From CAVVEC01 sp963770485 (lineage in GTDB: Bacteria > Acidobacteriota > Terriglobia > Terriglobales > Acidobacteriaceae): 64,000 bases of DNA. The position numbers were made by a program, and so were the translations under genes. This document shows positions 27,670-39,747 of this stretch, piece by piece; positions within the stretch are counted from its first letter, which is position 1; every line of letters starts with the position of its first letter. The notes beneath the pieces are model-generated. The model ran no database searches. It worked only from the letters and a program-made list of their open reading frames with translations, and was not told where the DNA came from. Location of the stretch: NCBI GenBank assembly GCA_963770485.1, contig CAVYPX010000016.1, positions 186,001-250,000 of the forward strand. Direction: 5' to 3'.

Positions 27670-28584
27670 ATGCTCGAGACCAAATCCAAACCGCTGATCG
27701 CGATTCGCGATCTCGAAAGCTTCGATGACTTCCAGCAAGTCGAGGCAGTCGAGAAGGAAGTCTGGGGACTCGCCGATCTCGATATCACGCCCCTGACTCT
27801 CGCGATCGCTACGAAGGAAGCGGGAAGTATCTGGCTCGGTGCCTTTGACGGTGACAAGCTGGTGGGGTTCGCATTCGCTTTTCTGGGGATTGAGCGAGGT
27901 CAATTGATCGTGCACTCGCATATGCTCGCCGTGCTCGAGCCCTACCGCAATCTGGACCTGGCTTACAAGCTCAAACTGGCTCAACGCGAGCGCGCTTTGG
28001 GGATGCGCAGCAATGGCGTGTGCGTCCAGGAATTGACTTGGACATTCGATCCACTGCAGAGCAGAAACGCTCACCTCAATTTCAGCAAGCTGGGTGTGGT
28101 TTCGGACAGCTATAAAGTTGATTTCTACGGGCCGGAGACCTCGAGCCTTCTGCACCGCAACCGCACCGATCGCTTATGGGTAAAATGGCCAATCGCAAGC
28201 CGCCGCGTTCAGCAGCGGCTGCAGGGGAAAACCAACCGGGCTGAGATTCTGGATGCGCTTTCGACCTTGACCCCGCTGATTCAGTTCAACGGCGACGGCA
28301 CCCCCGTCGGAGCTGATCTGGGCGCTGCGGTGCAGCGGCAAAGAATCGGGATTGAGATTCCGAGCGACATCGCGCAGGTCGAACGAAAAGATCCCGCCCT
28401 GGCCTTGGAATGGCGTTTGCAAACCCGCTGCGCCTTCACCGAGGCGCTGAAAGCAGGATTCTTCGTGGTGGAATTCTGTCGGATGATCCGAGGCCAGCAA
28501 GGGCCGGGCGTCTATCTGCTGGAAAAAGGTGCCGTCGAAGAGTATGTCCCCGAGCTGAGCCGCAAGGCAGGCGGTACCCGTTGA
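27670..28584 (+). CDS. GNAT-superfamily acetyltransferase-like protein
   Basis: A 304-aa protein. ATG 27670 (MLETKSKPLIAIRDLESFDD) is chosen because everything upstream is translated repeat. The N-terminal half has the GNAT fold: VEKEVWGL, IWLGAFDGDKLVGFAFAF, and the acetyl-CoA region near LIVHSHMLAVLEPYRNLDLAYKLKLAQRE. It matches the predicted acyltransferases often grouped as COG3375, about 270-300 aa. Some relatives sit near menaquinone genes, but no such neighbours are here. Substrate unknown. Confidence 0.8.
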   Translation: MLETKSKPLIAIRDLESFDDFQQVEAVEKEVWGLADLDITPLTLAIATKEAGSIWLGAFDGDKLVGFAFAFLGIERGQLIVHSHMLAVLEPYRNLDLAYKLKLAQRERALGMRSNGVCVQELTWTFDPLQSRNAHLNFSKLGVVSDSYKVDFYGPETSSLLHRNRTDRLWVKWPIASRRVQQRLQGKTNRAEILDALSTLTPLIQFNGDGTPVGADLGAAVQRQRIGIEIPSDIAQVERKDPALALEWRLQTRCAFTEALKAGFFVVEFCRMIRGQQGPGVYLLEKGAVEEYVPELSRKAGGTR

Positions 28585-29242
28585 ACCTACCAAGAACTGC
28601 GCGGGCCCGGAAGCCCCCGGGAGCCGTCCTGAGCGAAGTTGTCGTGCGCGAAGCGCACGGCAACGCAGTCGAAGCGCCCCGATGGTGCAATTGCTGCCCA
28701 GACGCTGCAGGGAATTCGCACCATCTTTCAGGAAGAATACCTCGCGCCTGCCGAACTTACCCTTGCGTGATAGGGACTCTTTGACTCCATGGAATGTTCG
28801 CTTCGCGAACATCCCACTCCGCTCAGAATGACAATTCCTGGTGGGCCTGTGCCTTTATCAATCCGCTGTCATCCTGAAATACAGGAAGTCACAGCCCCTG
28901 AGCGCAGACTGAAGGGGGCAGGCGAATCGTTACTCGCAGGGACAGCGGAACGCTAAGAATGAATACGTACATAAACATACGTACAATTAATAGCTACAAG
29001 ATAAGAATCAACGCTAGGCCACCCAGGATGCGTTCTGAGCGCTCTTGGGTCGCGGATGACCCTTTTCCCTGTCCCCGCATGCGAGCGTCGCTCAGCGGGC
29101 CTGCAAACGCAAACCAACGCCATTCTACGCGGCGATGTGATCGGCGAGAACACCCGAAAACCCGTAAAGCTAAGAACATATCTGTAAGTTATTGATAAAT
29201 CGTCCGGACGGGCGCGTCAGGGGAAATTCGTGACCGGGTATC
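28585..29242. other. Long intergenic region with palindromic repeats and an AT-rich patch
   Basis: About 660 bp without a convincing gene. It contains repeat-like pieces near 28620-28680 (CCTGAGCGAAG...GCGCGAAGCGCACGG) and near 28785-28835 (TTCGCTTCGCGAA palindrome, then TCAGAATGACA). An AT-rich patch at 28960-29000 carries the direct repeat ATACGTACA at 28963-28971 and 28977-28985. A 78-codon frame starting in the patch was not accepted as a gene. Confidence 0.55.
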
Positions 29243-30283
29243 CTAATCCCCCGTCAGCATCTTCCACGCTTCACGGCTGGTGACCATGACATGCTGCACG
29301 CCCTTCACTGCCTTCATGTACTGCGCACGCTCGAAGGCTGAAGGATCGGGGCAGCGGAGCTGGCTCATGCTGCCTTTCATCTGCTGCACGGATTCATACT
29401 CGTGCTGCTCCATCCAGTCCAGCAGTCCATCTTCGATATAGCGGAGATGGCTGACGCCATTCCGCAGCAGAGTTGAGCAGAGCATGGTGACGTCGGCGCC
29501 CACCATCAGCAGTTTGACCACGTCCTCAGGCCCGTGCACACCGCTGGTCGCGGCCAGATTCGCTTTGATCCGGCCGTACAGGATGCCGATCCAGGTGAGC
29601 GGAAGCCGCAGCGCCTGCGGCGTGCTGAGCAAGACATTCGGCTGAATTTCCAGTTCGTCGAGATTGATGTCGGGCTGATAAAAGCGGTTGAACAGCACCA
29701 ACGCATTCGCTCCGGCTTCATCCAGCCGCTTGGCCATGTTGGCCATGTTGCTGAAGAAAGGGCTCAGCTTCACCGCGACCGGAATCGAGACCGCCGATTT
29801 CACCGCCTGCAGGATCTCGATGTAATTCTGTTCGATTTCTGCGGCGGGGAGGTTCATGTCGCTGGGAATGGAGTAAATGTTGCACTCAATCGCGTTGGCC
29901 CCGGCTTCCTCGATCTGCTTGGCATAGTTTGTCCATCCGCCAACGGTTGCGCCGTTCAAACTGGCAATGATCGGAATCGCAACCGCTTGCTTGGCTTTGC
30001 GAATGTGGTCGAGATAACCTTCGGGTCCGATGCGGAATTCGTGCGGTTGAGGCAAGTAGCTAAGCGACTCGGCAAAGCTCTCCGTACCGGCGAAAAGACG
30101 CTCATCGAGTTCCAGACCTTCTTGCCGCAACTGCTCCTCAAACAGGGAATACAAGACAACGGCGGAGGCGCCGGCATCTTCCAGGCGGCGAATACCACTG
30201 ATCTCCTGCGAGAGCGGGGACGCCGATGCTACCAGCGGTGTTCGTAAGTTCAGACCCAGATAGGTAGTCGTGAGGTCGATCAT
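29243..30283 (-). CDS. Dihydroorotate dehydrogenase-like flavoprotein
   Basis: A 346-aa TIM-barrel protein of the DHOD-like family. The start at 30283 has GGGAGGAACC immediately upstream, so the longer frame is rejected. Key features: LRTPLVASASPLS, PIIASLNGATVGGWTNYAKQ, CNIYSIPSDMN, IPVAVKLSPFFSN (FMN-binding Lys region), and the C-terminal GADVTMLCSTLLRNG. It lacks the clear catalytic pattern of biosynthetic PyrD and belongs to the group often found next to nifJ. It lies just downstream of nifJ, with 53 bp between them. The redox partner and substrate are unknown. Confidence 0.85.
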   Translation of the reverse strand: MIDLTTTYLGLNLRTPLVASASPLSQEISGIRRLEDAGASAVVLYSLFEEQLRQEGLELDERLFAGTESFAESLSYLPQPHEFRIGPEGYLDHIRKAKQAVAIPIIASLNGATVGGWTNYAKQIEEAGANAIECNIYSIPSDMNLPAAEIEQNYIEILQAVKSAVSIPVAVKLSPFFSNMANMAKRLDEAGANALVLFNRFYQPDINLDELEIQPNVLLSTPQALRLPLTWIGILYGRIKANLAATSGVHGPEDVVKLLMVGADVTMLCSTLLRNGVSHLRYIEDGLLDWMEQHEYESVQQMKGSMSQLRCPDPSAFERAQYMKAVKGVQHVMVTSREAWKMLTGD

Positions 30284-30336
30284 TGGTTCCTCCCGTGTGC
30301 GCGAGACGTTGCGACCAACGTCTCTACTGTTGTCGT

Positions 30337-33912
<3,576 letters not shown>

Positions 33913-34029
33913 GTTCGTCCTTCTACGGCTTGCCGCCGCAAATTGCTGTCGGGATAAACGGCTTCGCAACCGTGCCTAAAGGATGCACGTTCAAAGGCTT
34001 CCGCGTCGGCAATGGGCGTCACAGCGAGA

Positions 34030-34045
34030 TGTGATGAAAATCACA
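34030..34045. promoter_or_regulatory. CRP/FNR-family binding site upstream of nifJ
   Basis: TGTGATGAAAATCACA is a perfect match to the CRP half-sites TGTGA and TCACA with a 6-bp spacer. It is centred about 125 bp upstream of the nifJ start codon. Binding by a Crp/Fnr-type regulator is inferred from the sequence; the regulator is not in this window. Confidence 0.6.
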
Positions 34046-34143
34046 ACAGTGCCGGAATGGGGCAAAATCCATCAACTCTTGGGTAGGTAGGGCCTACCAC
34101 TATAAAAAATTGGTCCTCCCGCCGCATTTCTCCCACCGTCGGC

Positions 34144-34286
34144 GGTGGTGGTGAAGTTTGATAAGGAAGCGAGCCAAACGCGCGATTATGGTGTCGCACA
34201 AAGCGCGACACATCGCGCGGCTCGCCCAGATCCCTCGCTGCGCAAAGAACGCTTGCTCGGGATGACAAATCAAACTGCCCGGTACC
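34144..34286 (-). repeat. MITE-like element, second copy
   Basis: 143 bp in opposite orientation to the copy at 27459. The left end GGTGGTGGTGAAGTTTGAT differs from that copy's left end at 2 of 19 positions. The right end is ATCAAACTGCCCGGTACC. Shared core: AAGCGAGCCAAACGCGCG, GCGCGGCTCGCCCAGATCCC and TGCTCGGGATGACAAAT. It lies between the nifJ promoter region and the XRE gene promoter. Confidence 0.7.
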
Positions 34287-34300
34287 CTAACGGCATCCAC

Positions 34301-34342
34301 TTGACAAGGTATAGTGAAATCGCTATATCTAACACCCGCTAA
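34301..34342 (+). promoter_or_regulatory. Promoter and palindromic operator of the XRE gene
   Basis: TTGACA at 34301-34306 is followed 17 bp later by TATATC at 34324-34329, a good sigma-70-type promoter. Between and overlapping them is an imperfect palindrome, ATAGTGAAATCGCTAT (34311-34326), where ATAGTGA pairs with ATAGCGA read on the other strand. This fits autorepression by the downstream helix-turn-helix protein. Confidence 0.6.
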
Positions 34343-34363
34343 TGACCGGCGGGGGATGGCACC

Positions 34364-34684
34364 ATGAGCAAGAAAGGATACGAGACCGGAAGCCGGAATG
34401 TGTTCAAGGATCTCGGTGTGCCGAACGCGGAGGAGCATTTGGTCAAGGCGCAGCTTGTATTCAAAATCGACACGATCATGAGAAATCGCGGGTTGAAACA
34501 GGTCGAGGCCGCCGCCTTGTTCGGAGTCCGGCAACCCGATGTATCGAAGATGCTGCGCGGTGAGTTCCGGCAGTTTTCCGTTGAGCGCCTTCTGCGTTTC
34601 CTGGTGGCGCTAGACCAGGATGTGGAGATTGTGGTAAAGCCGCACCGCGACAGAAACAACGCCCCAGCCCTGCAAGTCTTCTGA
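34364..34684 (+). CDS. XRE-family helix-turn-helix regulator (HigA-like orphan)
   Basis: A 106-aa DNA-binding protein. The HTH covers about residues 33-75 (IDTIMRNRGLKQVEAAALFG, then VRQPDVSKMLRGEF), followed by FSVERLLRFLVALDQDVEIVV. This layout matches XRE antitoxins of HigA/HTH_37 type. No HigB/RelE-like toxin is seen upstream, where toxin genes usually sit, or in the 35 bp downstream before the convergent ABC permease. It is either an orphan antitoxin or a solitary repressor. The upstream palindrome suggests autoregulation. Confidence 0.82.
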   Translation: MSKKGYETGSRNVFKDLGVPNAEEHLVKAQLVFKIDTIMRNRGLKQVEAAALFGVRQPDVSKMLRGEFRQFSVERLLRFLVALDQDVEIVVKPHRDRNNAPALQVF

Positions 34685-34719
34685 AACGGTCCGAATGGAG
34701 GCACGCTGATGGATACGTC

Positions 34720-35976
34720 TTATTCGTAGCGCAGCGCATCGACCGGGTCGAGCCGGGAGGCTTTCATCGCCGGGTAAATGCCGAAGAACAGGCCGACGCT
34801 CATAGACGCGGTCACGGCGGCAACCACCGACCACAGGGGTACCGCCGAAGGCAGGCTGGGCAACAACTTATTGATCAGGAAGCTGATCCCGGCTCCGAGC
34901 GAGACGCCGATAATTCCACCTGCGCCGGTCAAGGTCATGGCTTCGGTCAGGAACTGGCGAATGATGTCGCGGCGCCGGGCGCCGATGGCCTTCCGCACTC
35001 CAATTTCCCGGGTGCGCTCGGTCACCGACATGAGCATGATATTCATCACGCCCACTCCGCCGATGAGGAGACCGATGGAACTGATCACGACCACGGCAAT
35101 GGCAATCGCCCCGGTGATCTGCCGGAATTGCCGGGCAATTTCTTCCGAACTGGAAATTGCGAAGTTATTTGCCTTACTGATGGCAACACCCCGGCGGCGG
35201 CGCATCAAACCGATGATTTCGTCCTCAGCCTGTGCTTTTCTGCCGGGGTAGGCCTGGGCACCGATGAAGTTTTCGTCATCCTGGGGATTGTGTTTGCGGT
35301 ACGCCCCGTATGGCACTACCACGACTTTGTCGGCCGATTCATCTTTGAAGAACTGGCCTTTGCGCTTCTCCAGCACTCCGACCACCTGATAGAACGCTCC
35401 GCCTACTTCAATCGACTTGCCCAGAGGGTCTTGTTCCTTGAACAATCCCTCGGCCAGGTCGTGCCCGATCACCGCTACGTCCATGTTATGCAGGCTTTCC
35501 GGTTCCGTGAAGAAGCGGCCTTTCTCCGGGTTGGCGTTATAGACCCATTCATAGGATGGAATCGTGCCGGTGAATTGAATCCCGTAGACCTCGTTCCCCT
35601 TGTAGCGTGCTGGCACGACGGTAATGGGCTGGCCCGGTTCCAGGCGGGGAGAAACCTCGACCGTCACATCTTTTACGTCGGGACACTCCTCCAGGATGGC
35701 CATGGTGTCATCGTAGGTGAGCGGCTTGCGGTTGCGTTCTTCCGGGGTCAGTCTGCCCCGAAAGCCGAAGTCCCAGCGAAAAACGAACAGCGTGTTGGTG
35801 CCGTACTGATCGAGAAAGCCGCGAATATCGCGGTCCAGGCCGACCATGATGGAGGCGACGGCCACGATCGCCATGATTCCGATCACCACGCCCAACACGG
35901 TCAGCAGCGACCGCGTCTTGTGCTGGCGCAGGGAATCGAACGCCATACGCGTGTTTTCGCTGATTTCAATTCGCAC
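34720..35976 (-). CDS. MacB-type ABC transporter permease
   Basis: A 418-aa type VII ABC permease. TM1 (about 20-45, SLLTVLGVVIGIMAIVAVAS) is followed by a large periplasmic MacB-PCD domain (about 46-290) and three C-terminal TM helices with the FtsX signature (SVTERTREIGVRKAIGARRRDI). These proteins transmit mechanical force to periplasmic partners rather than forming a channel. It is the second of two permeases 11 bp apart, but no ATPase gene accompanies them here. Confidence 0.9.
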   Translation of the reverse strand: MRIEISENTRMAFDSLRQHKTRSLLTVLGVVIGIMAIVAVASIMVGLDRDIRGFLDQYGTNTLFVFRWDFGFRGRLTPEERNRKPLTYDDTMAILEECPDVKDVTVEVSPRLEPGQPITVVPARYKGNEVYGIQFTGTIPSYEWVYNANPEKGRFFTEPESLHNMDVAVIGHDLAEGLFKEQDPLGKSIEVGGAFYQVVGVLEKRKGQFFKDESADKVVVVPYGAYRKHNPQDDENFIGAQAYPGRKAQAEDEIIGLMRRRRGVAISKANNFAISSSEEIARQFRQITGAIAIAVVVISSIGLLIGGVGVMNIMLMSVTERTREIGVRKAIGARRRDIIRQFLTEAMTLTGAGGIIGVSLGAGISFLINKLLPSLPSAVPLWSVVAAVTASMSVGLFFGIYPAMKASRLDPVDALRYE

Positions 35977-35987
35977 GGTTCAGACCT

Positions 35988-37322
35988 CTAACTCTCAAAG
36001 CGCAGCGCCTCGATCGGATCCAGCTTGGAAGCCCGGTTCGCGGGGTACAGTCCAAAGAACAATCCCACGGCTGCGGACACGGCAAGCGACAAGATCACCG
36101 CCCCCACCGGCACTTGCGACGGCACAGGCGTCAACACCCTCACCAAAGTGGATAGGAAGTAGGCGATGGCAACTCCCGCCGCGCCGCCTACCGCGGCCAT
36201 CACCGCCGATTCCACCAGAAACTGCGTCATAATGTCGCGTTTGCGCGCTCCCAGCGACTTGCGCACGCCGATCTCGCGAGTGCGCTCGGTCACGCTGGCC
36301 AGCATCACATTCATGATGACCACGCCGCCAATCACCAGGAACACCGAAACTACCCCCACCATGGTCTTGGCGATGGCGCCGGTGAGGTTCTTCCACAAGC
36401 CCATAATTGTGTCAGACCCAAGAATGCCGAAATTGTCATCGGCCTTGGGATCGAGGTGACGACGGCCGCGCATCATGGTGCGGGCCTCCTCCTTCGTCTG
36501 CCGCATCCACTCCGGACCGCGCGCCTGGATATTGATGGCGAGATCCAGCCCCCGACCGTGTTCGCCGTACAGTTTGAGGAAGGTGCGAATCGGGATATAG
36601 GCAAAATCGTCCTGCGATTGTCCAAAGACCGTGCCAATCGGTTTGGCGACTCCCACCACTTCAAAGCCGCGACCATCGATGTAGATCGTTTTGCCGATGG
36701 GATCGACCGTGGGAAACAGCTTTCCGGCCACTTCCTCTCCGATCATTGTGACCGCCGCCCGGCCTTCATTGTCTGCGTCGGTTATGTAGCGCCCGGTTGC
36801 GACTTCCTCCACGTCCATGTCCGCGATGTTGGCGGTGACGCCGCGGACATTGATGTCGTCCAAGGCCTGCGTTCCCAGGCGCACTCTACCGTTGGTGCGC
36901 GACTCCAGGCCGACCGCGTTGGGCGTCTTCATGCCGTCGCGCAGGGCCTCGAAATCCTCCCAGGTAACGTAACGGTTGTGGCGCATGGCTTTGAGGAAGT
37001 CTTGCTGATTGGTGATGATAGGGAAGCGGGTCACGAGAAAGACGTTGGATCCCATATTGGCAACCCGATCCTGAATGTAAAAGTTCGCCCCGGTGATAAT
37101 GGAGACGACGAGAATCAGCACCGATACCGACAAGGTAACTCCCAGCAGCGTGAGAGCCGAACGTAGCTTATGGGCACGCAAAGCCGCCAGCGCCTCGAGG
37201 GCAGGGTCGCGGAACACGCTGCCATGCCGGCGGAGTCGATGTCCGACTTGTTTGACGGCAAACTTGCGGGCAGCCCCGCGTGGAACCGTCGGGTCAATCA
37301 CCGCCGAATCTGGATGATCCAC
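35988..37322 (-). CDS. MacB-type ABC transporter permease
   Basis: A 444-aa paralogue of the next permease. The GTG at 37322 (VDHPDSAVIDP) is taken as the start because GGAGG precedes it by 8 bp, removing 22 residues from the longest frame. TM1 is near 55-78 (ALTLLGVTLSVSVLILVVSI), then a MacB-PCD domain and three TM helices with SVTERTREIGVRKSLGARKRDI. Together the two could form a heterodimer. No ATPase or HlyD-type adaptor is adjacent, so they must use subunits encoded elsewhere. Confidence 0.88.
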   Translation of the reverse strand: MDHPDSAVIDPTVPRGAARKFAVKQVGHRLRRHGSVFRDPALEALAALRAHKLRSALTLLGVTLSVSVLILVVSIITGANFYIQDRVANMGSNVFLVTRFPIITNQQDFLKAMRHNRYVTWEDFEALRDGMKTPNAVGLESRTNGRVRLGTQALDDINVRGVTANIADMDVEEVATGRYITDADNEGRAAVTMIGEEVAGKLFPTVDPIGKTIYIDGRGFEVVGVAKPIGTVFGQSQDDFAYIPIRTFLKLYGEHGRGLDLAINIQARGPEWMRQTKEEARTMMRGRRHLDPKADDNFGILGSDTIMGLWKNLTGAIAKTMVGVVSVFLVIGGVVIMNVMLASVTERTREIGVRKSLGARKRDIMTQFLVESAVMAAVGGAAGVAIAYFLSTLVRVLTPVPSQVPVGAVILSLAVSAAVGLFFGLYPANRASKLDPIEALRFES

Positions 37323-37398
37323 TGTGGCCGCCTCCGTTACTAATCGTATACGAATCCTGGCCCAGATAGTTCCCTTCGGGCTTCCCACGCCGGGACTG

Positions 37399-37416
37399 GG
37401 TAGTGGTGCAGTTTGA
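37399..37416 (+). repeat. Isolated terminal repeat of the MITE-like family
   Basis: GGTAGTGGTGCAGTTTGA is identical over 18 bp to the left end of the element at 27459, but no core follows. It lies between the permease gene and the convergent end of the small membrane protein gene, so it is a relic or the remains of an excision. Confidence 0.65.
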
Positions 37417-37433
37417 ATCCTCTTACCTTACTA

Positions 37434-37868
37434 TCACAATGGAGGCATGGAAACCTGCTTCGCTGAAAGCCATGCCGCCGCAGTCAAACATAATGTAATC
37501 ACGATTGAGAAGACGATAGGGAGGATAAACAGGTATCTCCAGCTCACAACCGTGATGGCGGCAAAGCAAAGGGCGAAGGCCCACGCCGTGCCGCGCAGGA
37601 GCGCCAAAGTCGCTGCCGGAAGGCCACCTAGCTGCCATGCCAATATCGCCGCGAATAGATAAAACACGCCGACCGAGAATCCGGCCGCCACAAAGAGGTC
37701 CCAATAGGTGCGGTTGAACCCCTGCACGTCAAAGCGAATGGACCGCATCGAGCCAAGAAGAGCATCAACTCCCCATTTGGGATCAGACTGGCGAAAGCCG
37801 AGTGTATGTCCTACCGCGAAAAGCAGCAGAAGAACGGCGGCGATCCGATAAAACATAGATGCTTTCAT
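37434..37868 (-). CDS. Conserved four-helix membrane protein
   Basis: A 144-aa membrane protein with helices near residues 7-25, 58-80, 88-108 and 112-136. The N-terminal helix and first loop hold the conserved-looking string AVGHTLGFRQSDPKWGVDAL and FDVQGFNRTYWDLFVAAG, which I recall from many uncharacterised bacterial proteins. Function is unknown. The gene is alone between repeats and reads in the same direction as the permease genes. Confidence 0.75.
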   Translation of the reverse strand: MKASMFYRIAAVLLLLFAVGHTLGFRQSDPKWGVDALLGSMRSIRFDVQGFNRTYWDLFVAAGFSVGVFYLFAAILAWQLGGLPAATLALLRGTAWAFALCFAAITVVSWRYLFILPIVFSIVITLCLTAAAWLSAKQVSMPPL

Positions 37869-38335
37869 TCTTGCCTCCAGAGATCACGGCAGCGGCATCA
37901 CGATCCTGCCGCGTAGGCTCAAACTGTACCCTACCCGGACTGGCCCCTGTTTCTTGCTTCGTCAGCCATCCTATAAGATAGAGACGATCAGTTCTCCCAA
38001 AAGGATAGCGAGCGTAATACGTGGATGAGGCAAGAATGAACGCGGCCAGGTGTTCTCACCGTTCGGTCGCCGGGGAGAACTCACGACTTCGCTCAAGATG
38101 ACCACGCACAGAGCAAACTCGGGCTACAGTTTGTAAGAAATCGTGCCAAAAGGCACCTTCGTTAGGTAGTGGCTCAGTTGATATGCAAGCGAGCCAAACG
38201 CGCGGTTATTGCGTCGCAAAGTACGCGACGCTTCCGCGCGGCTCGCCCAGATCCCTCGCTGCGCAAAGAACGTTTGCTCGGGATGACAAATGAAACTGAG
38301 CCAGGATCAGGCTGCAGAGCAGAGGACGGCGTCCA
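37869..38335. other. Intergenic region containing the third repeat element
   Basis: About 467 bp between the small membrane protein gene (start) and the phosphofructokinase gene. Bases 38165-38304 are the third repeat element. Bases 38050-38105 hold another palindrome-like fragment (GGGGAGAACTCACGACTTCGC). The phosphofructokinase start has only a modest AGAGGACGG ribosome-binding site and its promoter would have to lie within or left of the repeat. Confidence 0.5.
38165..38304 (-). repeat. MITE-like element, third copy
   Basis: About 140 bp, same orientation as the copy at 34144. The left end is GGTAGTGGCTCAGTTGAT and the right end ATGAAACTGAGCCAGG, which pair as inverted repeats (GGCTCAGTT/AACTGAGCC). 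The core is nearly identical to the second copy (AAGCGAGCCAAACGCGCG, CTCGCCCAGATCCCTCGC, GCTCGGGATGACAAAT). It ends about 31 bp before the phosphofructokinase start. Confidence 0.72.
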
Positions 38336-39544
38336 ATGGCCAATATCAGCACGAAAAAAGGGGTAATCGGAATCTTGACCGGGGGCGGTGACGTACCCGG
38401 TTTGAACCCCGCCATCCGAGCAGTCACCATCCGGGCTGTACGCGAGGGTTACCAGGTGATCGGCCTGCGGCGAGGATGGGGAGGCCTGGTCGATATCGTC
38501 CGCGAAAAGGATTACGACAACAGCGACAATTTTCAAGTCCTTACCGAGGAGATCGTGAACCGCGCGGGCCGCACCGGCGGGACCTTCCTGCACAGCTCGC
38601 GTACCAACCCTGGCAAGGTGAAAAAGTCCAGCGTCCCCGAGCATCTGCAGCAAAGCTATGATGCCGACCGGAACGACCTGACTCCGGAGGTGCTCAAGAA
38701 TCTCGACTGGCTGGGAATCGACTTTCTCATCCCTATTGGCGGCGATGACACCTTGAGCTATGGCGTGCGCCTCTATCAGGAGGGTGTCAAGGTCGTGGCG
38801 ATCCCCAAGACCATGGACAACGACGTTCCCGGCACCGATTACTGCATCGGCTTCAGCACCGCGGTTACGCGCACCATTCAGATGACCAACGACCTCCGCA
38901 CCTCGGCCGGCTCGCATGAGCGCTTTCTGGTGCTTGAGGTGTTCGGCCGCTACGCCGGCTTCACCGCCATGCTTCCGACCATGGCTGGCGCCGCCAATCG
39001 CTGTGTGATTCCCGAGCATAAATTCAACATTGACCGCCTCACCGAGTTGCTGGTGGCCGACCGCCGTAAGAATCCAAGCCACTATTCCGTCGTTCTGGTT
39101 TCCGAAGGAGCTATGTTCGAGGGCGGGGAAATGGTGTTCGAAAAGGAGACTACCGACGCTTTCGGGCACAAAAAGCTGGGCGGGATCGGCGATCTGGTTT
39201 CCGAAAGGCTGAAAGAGCTATCGTCCAAGTACAACAATGGCAAAACCATCGATGTGATCAATCAAAAGCTGGGGTACCTGGTGCGCTGCGGTGATCCCGA
39301 TGCTATCGATTCCATCGTGCCCATGGCCTACGGCAATCTCGCCCTCGACCTGCTGCTGAACCGGATTCATGGCCGGCTAGTGGTGCTCAAGAATGGCCGC
39401 TACGACAACATGCCCATCGACGCCGTGATCGCTTCGAAGAAGGTCGTAAACGTCAAGGAGCACTACAACACCGAGCGCCTGCGCCCGCACTACAGCAGCT
39501 TTGAAATGAAACCCTTGTTTATCATGACCTCGGAGGCGGGCTGA
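38336..39544 (+). CDS. Phosphofructokinase, predicted pyrophosphate-dependent
   Basis: A 402-aa group III PFK that phosphorylates fructose 6-phosphate to the 1,6-bisphosphate. It has the N-terminal GILTGGGDVPGLNPAIRA, IPIGGDDTLSYG (135-138) and IPKTMDNDVPGTDYCIGF. In E. coli PFK the first motif has Gly104 and the second Gly124; here they are Asp138 and Lys158. In the family, Asp104 with Lys124 marks PPi-dependent enzymes, because Asp blocks the ATP alpha-phosphate. So the donor is probably pyrophosphate, which also makes the reaction reversible. This is a residue-based prediction; ATP use cannot be excluded. Confidence 0.88.
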   Translation: MANISTKKGVIGILTGGGDVPGLNPAIRAVTIRAVREGYQVIGLRRGWGGLVDIVREKDYDNSDNFQVLTEEIVNRAGRTGGTFLHSSRTNPGKVKKSSVPEHLQQSYDADRNDLTPEVLKNLDWLGIDFLIPIGGDDTLSYGVRLYQEGVKVVAIPKTMDNDVPGTDYCIGFSTAVTRTIQMTNDLRTSAGSHERFLVLEVFGRYAGFTAMLPTMAGAANRCVIPEHKFNIDRLTELLVADRRKNPSHYSVVLVSEGAMFEGGEMVFEKETTDAFGHKKLGGIGDLVSERLKELSSKYNNGKTIDVINQKLGYLVRCGDPDAIDSIVPMAYGNLALDLLLNRIHGRLVVLKNGRYDNMPIDAVIASKKVVNVKEHYNTERLRPHYSSFEMKPLFIMTSEAG

Positions 39545-39747
39545 GTTGCTGGCTGGATATGAAACTGGAAACAGCAGGTCCCTCCACTACGCTTCGCTTC
39601 GGTCGGGATGACAGGAATCGCGAAGGAGATCCGCCCAATCGGTACTTTCTCCCGCTTCGTCCTTTGACTGCTATTGGTTACAATAGGTACTTTCATCCAT
39701 CCCTGAGGTAATATTTGGACTCCTGAGTCTCGGGGTGCAAAGGGAAT

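Noticed and set aside
28959..29195. 78-codon frame in the AT-rich patch
   Set aside because: Arg-rich, no similarity and no ribosome-binding site; more likely chance.
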